From: Sandaracinaceae bacterium
GTDB lineage: Bacteria; Myxococcota_A; Polyangia; Polyangiales; JAFGIB01
Reading direction: 5' to 3'
Assembly (NCBI GenBank): GCA_017881055.1
Contig: JADGRF010000196.1
Span: forward strand, 93,031 to 154,909
DNA: 61,879 nt
Shown: in pieces, positions 17,462 to 26,100 of the stretch
How positions within the stretch are numbered: position 1 is the stretch's first letter
Layout: each line of letters starts with the position of its first letter
Program-made: the position numbers and the translations under genes
Notes under the pieces: generated by a model
What the model was told of the DNA's origin: nothing
Seen by the model: only the letters and a program-made list of their open reading frames with translations
The model's database searches: none

Positions 17462-19375
17462 ATGCGCGGATGGTTGCGTCGCACGGGTCTAACGTCTGCG
17501 GTTTCGATCGCAGCGACTGTCGCTGCTCTGGTTGCCGTGGGCTCGCTCGCCGCGTGCGGCAGTAGCCCGGCCAAACACGTGGACGCCGGGCTCGGCGGCT
17601 TCGCAGGCAACACGCAGAACGGCACGCTTTGCGGCACCATGATCTGCCCCGCAGGTCAAGCGTGCGACAGCGCGACCATGACTTGCCTCGCCGCCTGCGC
17701 GAGCGACGCCGAATGCAACGGCGGCAAGTGTTGCAACGCCAAGTGCGTGACCGTCGCGACCGATGCTGCGAACTGCGGTGCGTGCGGCACCGCGTGCACC
17801 GCGGCACAGAGCTGTGTCGCTGGCGCGTGCGCCGGCCTGATCTGCACCGGTACGCCCGTCACGCCGACTCCAACCCCTGCCCCGATCACCGGCGACGACG
17901 CCGGTACCGCTGGCGCGGGCGGCAGCGGTGGTGCGGGTGGCGCGAGCGGCAGCGGCGGCGCAGGTGGAAGTAGCGGCGGCACGACGATCGGGGCCAACGG
18001 CTGTCACGCCAACGAAATGTGCCTGCGCAACGCCAGCGGCGTGGGCGCGTGCATGTGCGGCTCGACTGCCTCGTGTCCGGCCGGCCAGAGCTGCAGCTCG
18101 GCGGGGACGTGCTCGTGCGGAACCGGCATCGGCTGCACCAGCCCGCAGACCTGCTGCGGTTCCAGCTGCGCCGATCTCAGCAGCGACACGCTCAACTGCG
18201 GCGCGTGTGGCAAGAGCTGCGGCCTCGGCCAGACCTGCAAGGCTGGCGTCTGCGGTTGCAGCACGTCGACGCAAATGGTGTGCGGTAGCACATGCACCGA
18301 TCTGCAGAGCGATGCCACGCACTGCGGCGCATGCGATACGGCCTGCCCCACGGGCGCGACCTGCCTCGCCGGCAAGTGCGGCTGCGGCACGGGCAAGATC
18401 GCGTGCAACGGTGTCTGCGTCGACGCTTCCGTGAACGCGCACTGCGGTGCCTGCGACGTGAAGTGCTCGGGCAAGGCGAGCGAGCCTGCCTGCGGCGAGC
18501 GCACGACCGGAAGCGGCAAGTTCGAGTGTCTGTGCGCGAACACGGTGCTCGAGATTGCGTGCGGCAACACGTGCGCCGACAGCTCGCAGCCCGACAACTG
18601 CGGCAAGTGCGGCAACGTCTGCCCGAACCAGACCACGTGCAAGCAGGACGCGCAGGACGCGAGCAAGCACGACTGCAAGTGCGCGAGCGCAGGCCAGAGC
18701 TACTGCGAGACCGCGCACGGCTGCGTCGACCTGACAAGCGATCACGACAACTGCGGCGTGTGCGGCCTGGCGTGCCTCGCGGGCGAGATGTGCAAGAGCG
18801 GAACCTGCACCTGCCCGACCAGTGGCGCCCTCTACTGCGACGAGAACGCGCAGGGCGTCAAGGACGGCACCTACGCGTGCATCACAGCGAACACGATCAA
18901 GAACTGCTATGGCTGCGGTGTCAGCTGCGCCGGCCAGTCGATCTGCGACACCACGTCGAAGGCATGTGCGTGCGTGGACAGCATGAACAAGCTCGACAAG
19001 ACCAAGCGCTATTGCGCAGGCAAGTGCCTCGACACCCAAACGGACGCGCTCAACTGCGGTGGCTGCGACATCAAGTGCCCGACGGCCTCGGCGTGTTCTG
19101 CGGGCAAGTGCAGCTGTGGAACGGGACTGTCCTGGTGCGGTTCGGGCAGCACCTTCGCTTGCATCCAGACAGCCAATGACGTCAACAACTGCGGCTCGTG
19201 CGGGCACAAGTGCGGCAGCGGCGAAGAGTGCTGCGGCGGAACGTGCAAGAACCCGGCGACTGCGTACTCCTCCGACGACGCCAACTGCGGCATGTGCGGC
19301 ACCAAGTGCGGCGTCACCTGCGGATTCCCCCTGTTTCCTGCGCAATGCCACTGCAACACTGGCACCTGCCGATAA
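17462..19375 (+). CDS. Cysteine-rich tandem-repeat lipoprotein
   Basis: The protein has 637 aa. The signal peptide ends in lipobox SLAAC (Cys32), so it should be surface or outer-membrane anchored. The ATG at 17462 has AAGGGA upstream; an earlier in-frame ATG would put an unlikely tail before the signal. The mature chain has over 80 cysteines and at least ten copies of a unit centred on NCGxCG/D-x-x-C, interleaved with Q-x-C-x-x-G-x-C-x-C elements. This is the pattern of disulfide-rich surface proteins frequent in Polyangiales. A Gly/Ala/Ser linker (GAGGSGGAGG type, near residues 158-181) separates the first unit from the rest. Function unknown; adhesion or matrix binding is inference. Confidence 0.85.
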   Translation: MRGWLRRTGLTSAVSIAATVAALVAVGSLAACGSSPAKHVDAGLGGFAGNTQNGTLCGTMICPAGQACDSATMTCLAACASDAECNGGKCCNAKCVTVATDAANCGACGTACTAAQSCVAGACAGLICTGTPVTPTPTPAPITGDDAGTAGAGGSGGAGGASGSGGAGGSSGGTTIGANGCHANEMCLRNASGVGACMCGSTASCPAGQSCSSAGTCSCGTGIGCTSPQTCCGSSCADLSSDTLNCGACGKSCGLGQTCKAGVCGCSTSTQMVCGSTCTDLQSDATHCGACDTACPTGATCLAGKCGCGTGKIACNGVCVDASVNAHCGACDVKCSGKASEPACGERTTGSGKFECLCANTVLEIACGNTCADSSQPDNCGKCGNVCPNQTTCKQDAQDASKHDCKCASAGQSYCETAHGCVDLTSDHDNCGVCGLACLAGEMCKSGTCTCPTSGALYCDENAQGVKDGTYACITANTIKNCYGCGVSCAGQSICDTTSKACACVDSMNKLDKTKRYCAGKCLDTQTDALNCGGCDIKCPTASACSAGKCSCGTGLSWCGSGSTFACIQTANDVNNCGSCGHKCGSGEECCGGTCKNPATAYSSDDANCGMCGTKCGVTCGFPLFPAQCHCNTGTCR

Positions 19376-19444
19376 TGCAGCAGCACCGGCGACGGGCTTG
19401 CTGCGCGGGTCTCACGACTCGCACGCAGGCCCGTGCGTGCGGCG

Positions 19445-21361
19445 TCAGTCCTTCTTCGGACCACCGATCGTGATGCCGAAGATCTTGTTGCCTTGATTCT
19501 TCTCGGCGTTCGCCAACACCTGCTGACGCCGCTCCAAGATCAAGATGTGACGCTCGGCATCCTTCATGGTCTTGTCGCGCGAGAACGCCTTGCGGAAGAA
19601 CTTCTCGGCCACGTCGTCCTTCTTGGCCACGAACGCCAGATGCCCGATCACGAAGCACGCGAACGCGCCGTGGTTGTCGTCCTGCACTAGCTTACGCGCG
19701 AGATCACGCAACGCATCCGAGTCCTTGCTAGAAGGCTCGGCGGTGGACCGCAGCTTCGCCCAAGCGTGGTATATTTGAAGGACGGCGTTCGCGCTATCGA
19801 GCTCCACGAGTCCGCGCAGGATCTCCTCCGCGCGGGCGAACTGCTTTTCGCGCAGCAAGTCCTGCGCTTGCTTGAGCTCGGCCACGGGGTCGCGCTTTTG
19901 CGGCGCGCCACTGGAAGCGGTTCCCTGCGAAACCTGACGACGACGCGCCAAGATCTCCTTGAGGTGGGCCTTCGCGTAGTCGGGGTTCTCGGCAACCGGT
20001 GAGGCGATCGCAATCGACGGAGCCCGAAGTCTCTCGAGCTGTCTGCCGATGCGCGCACCGGCAGCGATGCCGCCGCCCGCCGCGCGCTTCGCTGCGCGCG
20101 CTTTCGCTTCGGCCAGAGCTTGCGCGGTGGTGTCCTCCGAAATGGCCTGGCGCGCATCAGCCGGAGTAACCGCAGCAACCGGCTCCTGGGCAGGAGCTTT
20201 GCTGGCTACACTCGGTGCGTTCGCCGCATTGGGCACACGGGCGGCGCGCGCGGCAGCCGGCTGAACGCGGGGCTGCGCTGCGATGTTGCTCGCGCTGCTC
20301 GAAGTTGCGCTGCGCGCAGTCGGGCTCGCGCCGAACGGACGCTCTTCGCGGGGCGCCGAGCGGTCAGGTGCGCACACTGGGGAACGTGTCTCCACGATCT
20401 CTTCGCGCGCCGGTCGAGCCCGCCGGGTAGCATTGGCCGGACCGGTGACCTCTCGTGCCGCGACGAACCCCGTGGTCGACGGGCTCGAGCCTTCGCGGCG
20501 GGGGTCCGGTGTTGCGTAGCCCGGCGTATTCGGTCGCCCGCGCACGGTCCGCGTCGAACGCACGCCCGACGGCTCGGGCGTAGTCACGTACGGAGTCGAC
20601 GCGAATTCGGCGAGCCCCGCGATGCGCAGGAGCGCCAGCATCTGGGTGGCATGACCGAGATCGACGATCGGCGACTTGAGCAGCCGGGATACTTTCGCTT
20701 CGGGGTCGAGCGAGCGCAGGAACTTCTGCTCGTCGTCGTCGAGGCCGAAGAACTTGATGATGACGGGCAGGGGCGCCAACAAGCGCATGTAGTGACGCGC
20801 CGGCTCGGGCACCAAGCTCTCCAGCAAGGCCTCGTCGTAGAACGTCCGAACGCCGATGTACACGAGCGCACCGATGTCCTGCGGATATGAAGTCGGCGGC
20901 ACCGGCGCATCGGGCGAGTCGTCGATGTCGATGCGACAGCGCGCCAGGCCCATGGCCTGAATGACCTTCGTGCGCACGCGCGAGGACATCTCGGCGTCGA
21001 CGTCGTCAGCAGAGAGGTAGCCCAGCGCGACCGCTTGCTCGCAAAACATCACGTCTTCGTTGTCGACCAGAGTGTCGGTCATGCGCGAGACCACGTCCGC
21101 GTATTGCTCGCGCGTGAGCAGACCGCGCTGCACCAGCTGCTCCGCCACCGGCTCGCCAGGTGTGGACTCTTCGGCGAACACGACGGTACCGTCGCGGAAC
21201 GAAAAGACGCGGTAGGAGTCGTCGGTCTCGACGAGCACGACACCGGTCAGCTCACGGCGATGCAGCTGACAGAAGAGGCCCGCAAGCCGGCCTGAATCCA
21301 GCGGTTGCGCATCCCTTTCCGTCTCCGGGAAACCTACAGTGTCCCCGAACTTGTACGGCAT
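19445..21361 (-). CDS. DUF4388-type protein with C-terminal TPR region
   Basis: The protein has 638 aa from ATG at 21361 (a GTG one codon earlier is possible). Residues 20-135 resemble the DUF4388/PATAN module: SGRLAGLFCQLHRRELTGVV, then VFSFRDGTVVFAEE, then a helix-rich tail with LVQRGLLTREQY. Residues 250-450 are low-complexity Ala/Arg/Pro. The C-terminus (about 480-625) has helix pairs like tetratricopeptide repeats (AEEILRGLVELDSANAVLQIYHAWA; AEKFFRKAFSRDKTMKDAERHIL). There is no signal or membrane helix, so it is likely a cytoplasmic signalling scaffold. It shares the DUF4388-like module with the Ser/Thr kinase at 6192-8261. Confidence 0.75.
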   Translation of the reverse strand: MPYKFGDTVGFPETERDAQPLDSGRLAGLFCQLHRRELTGVVLVETDDSYRVFSFRDGTVVFAEESTPGEPVAEQLVQRGLLTREQYADVVSRMTDTLVDNEDVMFCEQAVALGYLSADDVDAEMSSRVRTKVIQAMGLARCRIDIDDSPDAPVPPTSYPQDIGALVYIGVRTFYDEALLESLVPEPARHYMRLLAPLPVIIKFFGLDDDEQKFLRSLDPEAKVSRLLKSPIVDLGHATQMLALLRIAGLAEFASTPYVTTPEPSGVRSTRTVRGRPNTPGYATPDPRREGSSPSTTGFVAAREVTGPANATRRARPAREEIVETRSPVCAPDRSAPREERPFGASPTARSATSSSASNIAAQPRVQPAAARAARVPNAANAPSVASKAPAQEPVAAVTPADARQAISEDTTAQALAEAKARAAKRAAGGGIAAGARIGRQLERLRAPSIAIASPVAENPDYAKAHLKEILARRRQVSQGTASSGAPQKRDPVAELKQAQDLLREKQFARAEEILRGLVELDSANAVLQIYHAWAKLRSTAEPSSKDSDALRDLARKLVQDDNHGAFACFVIGHLAFVAKKDDVAEKFFRKAFSRDKTMKDAERHILILERRQQVLANAEKNQGNKIFGITIGGPKKD

Positions 21362-21448
21362 CACGGTAATCTTGCGCCCTTGATTGGGGGGGTGTCAACT
21401 CGATCGCCTTAGTTTGGTGAACGGCCATGCAATGCAGAGAGCCCCACC

Positions 21449-22074
21449 ATGACTATGCGAGCGCGGCCGACCGGTCGCATCTGCCTGGGGCGACGCCTCC
21501 GCTGGTGCGCCGTCGTGGCCCTGCTGGCGATCGCGGCACCGCGCGTAGAGCTAGAGCTACGCGCTGCGCAGGTACTCTTACATCTGCTCCAAGAACCGAA
21601 CGTCCGGACCACCTCGCGGCAGAAGGAACACGCTCGATCTATATCTGCACGACCAGCACGCCCGGACCGCGCAGGAGACACGCGGACTCTCGCCAAACGG
21701 GCAGCGCACGATGGCGATCATGCTGGACTTGCGACGCAGCCAGGAGCTTGCGCCGTTGCTCTACGAAACGGCGCAGCTCGCACGCACCGAGCTGCAGCGC
21801 GCGTGGCCAGCTTGCCAAGCTGACGGCGCCGGTATTTCTCGTGCACGGCGCAGCTGACACGATCATTCCCCGCATCGAGACGCTGTGGCTCGCCGAGGAG
21901 TTTCCCGCAGGGGTCGAGCGTGAAGTCCTGGTGTCGCCGCTCCTGCGTCACGCCGAGATCGACCAGCCACCCACGCTGCGGGAAACGTGGCAGCTCGTGT
22001 CGTTCATGGCGGACGTGCTGCGCGCGAGCGCCGCGGAACGCTTCACGCGCCCACGAATAGGCCTCGCACGCTGA
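21449..22074 (+). pseudogene. Decayed alpha/beta hydrolase, three reading frames
   Basis: Coding-like sequence jumps between all three plus frames. Residues from 21449 give a hydrophobic start (LRWCAVVALLAIA). From 21633 another frame reads LDLYLHDQHARTAQETR, then LSPNGQRTMAIMLDLRRSQELAPLLYETAQL. From about 21800 a third frame reads LTAPVFLVHGAADTIIP, then ETLWLAEEF, to the stop at 22074. The last two match the cap and the Asp/His end of serine alpha/beta hydrolases. The region that should carry the GxSxG nucleophile is missing. At least one deletion and two frameshifts are needed. The 3' end overlaps the convergent TetR gene by 32 nt. Confidence 0.62.
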
Positions 22075-22678
22075 GCTCGAACAGCGCAGCAGCGAGCGTT
22101 GCGCGATCGGCCGCGCGCAGCGACGCGCCGGCGAGATGCGCGAGGAACACTTCTTTGAACGCGCCGATCAACGCGGTCGCGACGACGGGCTCGTTGACCG
22201 CGCGCGTGATCCCGTTCTGAGCGCCGTTCTTCAGTGCGCCCTCGACCATGACCCGGAGGAATTCGTAGAGGCGATCGAGCTGCTCATCGAGCTCCGGATT
22301 GCGTCCGCGGTTCTCGCGCAGCACGACCTGGGTCAGGTCTGGATGATCGAACGCCATATCGACCACCCGCTCCACGTTCTCGAAGATGCGGCGTGCCGGC
22401 TCGGGCTGGGTGGGATCGACGACGAGCATGGCGTCCGTGATGAACGAGACGAAGCGCTCGATCAGGTGAACGAACAAGGCTTCTTTGCTCTCGAAGTACA
22501 GATAGAACGTGCCGCGCGAGATGCCGGCGGCGTCGATTACGTCGCTGATCGAGGCGTCGTGAAAACCGCGACGGGCGAACACGATCTCCGCAGCGCGCAC
22601 GATCGCCTCGCGGCGCTCCGAGCGCTTTTGCTCTGCGCGCAAGCTGCGACCATCGCTCGTGGCGAGCTTCAAGGTCAT
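22043..22678 (-). CDS. TetR/AcrR family transcriptional regulator
   Basis: The protein has 211 aa. The N-terminal helix-turn-helix is classic: RREAIVRAAEIVFARRGFHDASISDVIDAAGISRGTFYLYFESKEALF (about residues 22-69). The C-terminal ligand domain is helical and unspecific, as usual. It is the last gene of the nine-gene lipid operon, 4 nt after the lipid kinase gene. A perfect palindrome in the promoter of the first operon gene, 10 kb upstream in transcription terms, is the likely binding site, giving autoregulation of the whole operon. TetR regulators of lipid operons often sense acyl-CoAs; that is inference here. Confidence 0.93.
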   Translation of the reverse strand: MTLKLATSDGRSLRAEQKRSERREAIVRAAEIVFARRGFHDASISDVIDAAGISRGTFYLYFESKEALFVHLIERFVSFITDAMLVVDPTQPEPARRIFENVERVVDMAFDHPDLTQVVLRENRGRNPELDEQLDRLYEFLRVMVEGALKNGAQNGITRAVNEPVVATALIGAFKEVFLAHLAGASLRAADRATLAAALFELSVRGLFVGA

Positions 22679-22682
22679 GTCT

Positions 22683-23588
22683 TCATACCCACACGTCCAG
22701 AGCCGCGGGGACGACCTCCACGCGCAGCGGTCTCGCGCGCAGCACCTCGCCGTCGATCATCAGATCGATCGGGGCCTCCTCGAAGAGCTCGATCGCCTTG
22801 GCGCGCGACGACGTCACGGCGTGGTGATGCACGTGGTGACCGCGGAAGATCTTGGGGAAAGTCTCGAGCAAAGTCGTACGCGTCATCTTGCCGCAGATCA
22901 CCACGTCGAGCTCTCCGTCGCTCGTATCCGCGTACGGAGCCATCTGCATGTTGCCGCCGGTGAATCGGCTGTTGTTGATCGAGACGAAGGTCACGTCCTG
23001 TTCCCAGAGCGCGCCGCCGTCGAGCCGCATCTTCACGGGACGGCTGCGCAGCTGAGCCAGCATCGCGATTACACCCAAGCCGTACCCGCTCGCCCCTAAG
23101 AACTTGAAGCGCCGGTTGGTCACCGCACCGACGTCGGCGACGAAGCCGAAGCTGAGCAGGTTGAGAAAGTGCAGCAAGCCGCCGTCGTAGCTCAGCTTGA
23201 TCGCGTCACACGCGCGCTTGCGACGCGACCGCAGCGCGTTGACGGACTGCTCGACGCTGCCGGAACCGAAGTCGCGCAGAAACGAGTTGCCGGTGCCGAG
23301 TGGGAGAAAGCCGAGGCTCACACGCTCGCGCGGGTCGGTTGCGCCGAGCTGCGACGAGAGACCGTTCAGCACCTCGAAGCTCGTGCCGTCGCCACCGACG
23401 GCGATCAGCTCACGCTGACCCCGTGCGACGGCATCACGCGCGATCTGTGTGGCATCGCCCGGTCCCTTGGTCTCGATCACGTCGACCGACAGCCCGAAGC
23501 CGCGCAGCCGTGCAATCGCGTCGGGCGCGAGCTTCTTGGCACGGCCGTTCCCGGCGGCGACGTTGACGATTGCGAGCATGGGCCTCAT
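22683..23588 (-). CDS. Diacylglycerol/sphingosine kinase-family lipid kinase (YegS/DgkB-like)
   Basis: The protein has 301 aa with the DAGK catalytic signature. VGGDGTSFEVLNGL (residues 64-77) holds the ATP-binding GGDGT, and FLPLGTGNSFLRDF (94-107) is the second nucleotide loop. The C-terminal lid domain ends in IDGE (MIDGEVLRARPLRVEVVP). Such kinases phosphorylate diacylglycerol, ceramide, sphingoid bases or related lipids at the inner membrane face. The ATG at 23588 overlaps the stop of the preceding ligase (ATGA). Longer in-frame readings overlap that gene completely and are rejected. In this operon it would phosphorylate the pathway's lipid product. Confidence 0.9.
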   Translation of the reverse strand: MRPMLAIVNVAAGNGRAKKLAPDAIARLRGFGLSVDVIETKGPGDATQIARDAVARGQRELIAVGGDGTSFEVLNGLSSQLGATDPRERVSLGFLPLGTGNSFLRDFGSGSVEQSVNALRSRRKRACDAIKLSYDGGLLHFLNLLSFGFVADVGAVTNRRFKFLGASGYGLGVIAMLAQLRSRPVKMRLDGGALWEQDVTFVSINNSRFTGGNMQMAPYADTSDGELDVVICGKMTRTTLLETFPKIFRGHHVHHHAVTSSRAKAIELFEEAPIDLMIDGEVLRARPLRVEVVPAALDVWV

Positions 23589-25306
23589 TGCGCGCCTCCT
23601 GCTGCTGGTGCAGCGAGCGGCGTCGGCGCCGCGACGGCGGCACGCAGCTGCGTTGCCAGCTGCTCGCGCTTGAGCTTCAGCGAGGCCGTGCGGGGGAACT
23701 CGCTCGTCATGATCGCGTACGACGCCACGCGTTTGTACTCCGCGAGCTTCTGGTTCGCCTCGCGCAGCGCATCGAGCGCGCTGATGGGGTCCTGGTCTTC
23801 CTTGAGACGTAGCGCGACGGTGAGCTTCTCGCCGCCCATCGCGAGCTTTGGCCAGACGTAGCGCTCGGCCAGCACGCACAGCTCTTCGCACGGCACTGCT
23901 GTGAACACGTTTTCTACGTCCTCCGGATAGATGTTCTTCCCACCTTCGGTGACGATCATGTTCTTCGCTCGCCCGAGCAGCTTGAGGTGGCCGGACGCGT
24001 CGATCACGCCGAGATCGCCGGTACGCAGCGCGCCACCGACGATCGCCTCGCGCGTGAGCTCAGGCGCATCGAAGTAGCCCTGCATGACCGTCCGGGATCG
24101 GACCCAAACTTCACCCACGCCTTGGGCATCGGGATCACGCAGAGAGAGCTCCACGCCCGCAACAGGCCGGCCCACGGTGTCGGAGCGAAACGGCGTCAGA
24201 TCGTTCAGCGTGAGCACCGTTCCAGCTTCCGTGAGGCCGTAGCCGATCACGACGGGCAGCCCGATGCGATAAAAGAACTCCGCGAGCTCGGCTTCGACGA
24301 ACGCGCCGCCGGCGAAGATCAGCTTGAGTCGACCGCCGAAGCGATCATGGATCGGCTTGAGCAACACGCGGGACAGCGCCGGACGCGCGGTGCGCATCGT
24401 CGCCAGTTCGTTCAGCTCCATGAGTCCGCGAGCGGCAGTGCGTTTCCACTCGGGTCCTGCCTCGATCTGTTCTTCGATGCGTTCACGCAGCGCCTTGAGA
24501 ATGCGCGGAACCAGCGCGGTGTGCGTGACGCGGTAGCGGTTCATCGTGGCTGCGAGGAACTCGGGACGCAGCGTGCGCTGATGCACGACCGCCGCGCCGA
24601 ACAACAACGGCACGATCATGCCGCACATGAAATCGATCGCGTGGTTGGTCGGCAGGATCGAGAAGTACAGGTCATCCTCGGCCATCGGGTACATGCGTCC
24701 GAGCACCTGCGCCTGCTCCAGGTAGTTGTCATGCGTGAGCATGCAGCCCTTGGGGGTGCCGCCGGTGCCCGACGAATACACGATGCACGCGACGTCGGTC
24801 CGCTCACGCTGAACGTAACGCGCCGCGGCGGGGGCGGCTTCTTCGAAGCGCACGGCGTGACCTAGCTCGGCCGACGCGGGCGCTTCGCTCACGATCACGA
24901 GCGTGTGTTCGAACAGGCTCGCGGCGTCGGGCAGGAGCGAGCGCCAGATCCCGTACTCGGTGAACAGCACCTTCGGACGCGAATGCGCGAGCAACGCCAG
25001 CTGCTCTTTCGCGGTCAGCTTGTAGTCGAGCGGGACCAGAACCGCGCCGCTCCAGAACGTGCCGAGGCCGGCGATCACCCAGCGCGCTTGGTTCGACATG
25101 ACAATCGCGCAGCGCTCCCCGGGCGCGACCCCCGCGCTCTGCAAACGGCTCACGATGCGCTCGGCTTCCGCGCGCAGCTCACGATACGAGAACCGCGCGT
25201 TCTCGCGATGCCGATCGGCTTCGATCAGCGCGACGTTCGCTTTGAACGTGACGGTGGCGTCGCGCAGGGCGTCACCGAGGCAGGAGATGCGTGAAAGGTC
25301 GAGCAT
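23585..25306 (-). CDS. AMP-dependent acyl-CoA synthetase/ligase (ANL superfamily), second in operon
   Basis: The protein has 573 aa. ANL motifs are in order: P-loop YSSGTGGTPKG (about residues 177-187), IGYGLTEAG in the middle, RTGDLGVID, and C-terminal LKLKR carrying the catalytic Lys. These show an enzyme that activates a carboxylic acid via acyl-AMP, most likely a long-chain fatty acid to acyl-CoA or an acyl carrier. Its C-terminus has a small Ala/Pro tail. It starts one base inside the crotonase stop (TGATG) and ends in a 4-nt overlap with the lipid kinase. It is only distantly similar to the other ligase of the operon, so the two probably use different acids. Confidence 0.9.
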   Translation of the reverse strand: MLDLSRISCLGDALRDATVTFKANVALIEADRHRENARFSYRELRAEAERIVSRLQSAGVAPGERCAIVMSNQARWVIAGLGTFWSGAVLVPLDYKLTAKEQLALLAHSRPKVLFTEYGIWRSLLPDAASLFEHTLVIVSEAPASAELGHAVRFEEAAPAAARYVQRERTDVACIVYSSGTGGTPKGCMLTHDNYLEQAQVLGRMYPMAEDDLYFSILPTNHAIDFMCGMIVPLLFGAAVVHQRTLRPEFLAATMNRYRVTHTALVPRILKALRERIEEQIEAGPEWKRTAARGLMELNELATMRTARPALSRVLLKPIHDRFGGRLKLIFAGGAFVEAELAEFFYRIGLPVVIGYGLTEAGTVLTLNDLTPFRSDTVGRPVAGVELSLRDPDAQGVGEVWVRSRTVMQGYFDAPELTREAIVGGALRTGDLGVIDASGHLKLLGRAKNMIVTEGGKNIYPEDVENVFTAVPCEELCVLAERYVWPKLAMGGEKLTVALRLKEDQDPISALDALREANQKLAEYKRVASYAIMTSEFPRTASLKLKREQLATQLRAAVAAPTPLAAPAAGGAQ

Positions 25307-26100
25307 CAGTGCGGCCCCTCGGCGGTCGGCAAGTAAGGCATCGCATCCGTACGCGCGACGAAGCTTGCCAACGCAGCTTGCACACGCGGCTCGGCAAACA
25401 GACTCAGGAAGAGCTCCTTCTCGGCGTCGAGCTCGGCGCGCGGCATCGGCTTCGCGAAACGCTTCACGCGAGCAGCCACCGCGCCATCGAACAAGCTCGT
25501 CTGCCGTGCGAGCGCGCGTGCGGCAGACAGCGCCTCACCGGCTGCGACCAGCTGCGAGACGAGACCGAGCTCATGCGCACGCTTGGCGTTGAGCGTTCGG
25601 CCACTGAGCAGCAGATCGCGAATCACCGCGTTCGGAACCTCACGGCGCAAGCGAGGAATGCCGCCGAAGCCGGGGACGAGCCCCAAGCGCAGCTCGGGAA
25701 ACCCAAAGCGCGTCGTGCGATCCGCAATCAGCATATCGCAGACCAACGCCAGCTCGAAACCACCGCCCAAGCACACGCCATGCAACGCACCGATCGTGGT
25801 CTGCGGCAAGGCATCGAGGCGATCCATGACCGCGTGAATGCGCTCGATGAAGGCGCGCACATCGCTCATGTAAGCGGCCGGCTCGCGGCCAGCGATCGCG
25901 GCGTGAAGACCACGTAGGTCTGCACCAGCGCAGAAGCCCTTGGCGAGCGAGCTGTGCACGATGACGGCACGTGCGTCCGAGCTCTCGACCTCATTCACGA
26001 AGCGCTCGAGCGCGTCCAGCATGTCGCTGCCGATCTCGTTCGCGGGTGCTTGGCCCAGCTCGAGCTCGTACACAGCCGCGCTGCGCGTCCAGCGAATCAC
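25306..26100 (-). CDS. Enoyl-CoA hydratase/isomerase (crotonase) family protein
   Basis: The protein has 264 aa. The crotonase oxyanion-hole elements are present: KGFCAGADLRGL (about residues 54-65) and GVCLGGGFELAL (about 107-118). The latter includes the acid/base Glu of the GGG-x-E motif. The second catalytic position falls in RLGLVPGFGGIPRL, where hydratases have Glu and isomerases vary; here it is not Glu. Isomerase, thioesterase or hydrolase chemistry is therefore as likely as hydration. It sits between two acyl-CoA ligases with stop-start overlaps on both sides, so it should act on an acyl-CoA made by one of them. Confidence 0.87.
   Translation of the reverse strand: MIRWTRSAAVYELELGQAPANEIGSDMLDALERFVNEVESSDARAVIVHSSLAKGFCAGADLRGLHAAIAGREPAAYMSDVRAFIERIHAVMDRLDALPQTTIGALHGVCLGGGFELALVCDMLIADRTTRFGFPELRLGLVPGFGGIPRLRREVPNAVIRDLLLSGRTLNAKRAHELGLVSQLVAAGEALSAARALARQTSLFDGAVAARVKRFAKPMPRAELDAEKELFLSLFAEPRVQAALASFVARTDAMPYLPTAEGPH

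Noticed and set aside
17489-19351. A 620-residue Ala-rich open frame opposite the Cys-rich lipoprotein
   Set aside because: It is the reverse-strand shadow of repetitive TGC/GGC codons: Ala/Arg/Val-rich, no domain, and the plus-strand lipoprotein has signal, lipobox and repeats.
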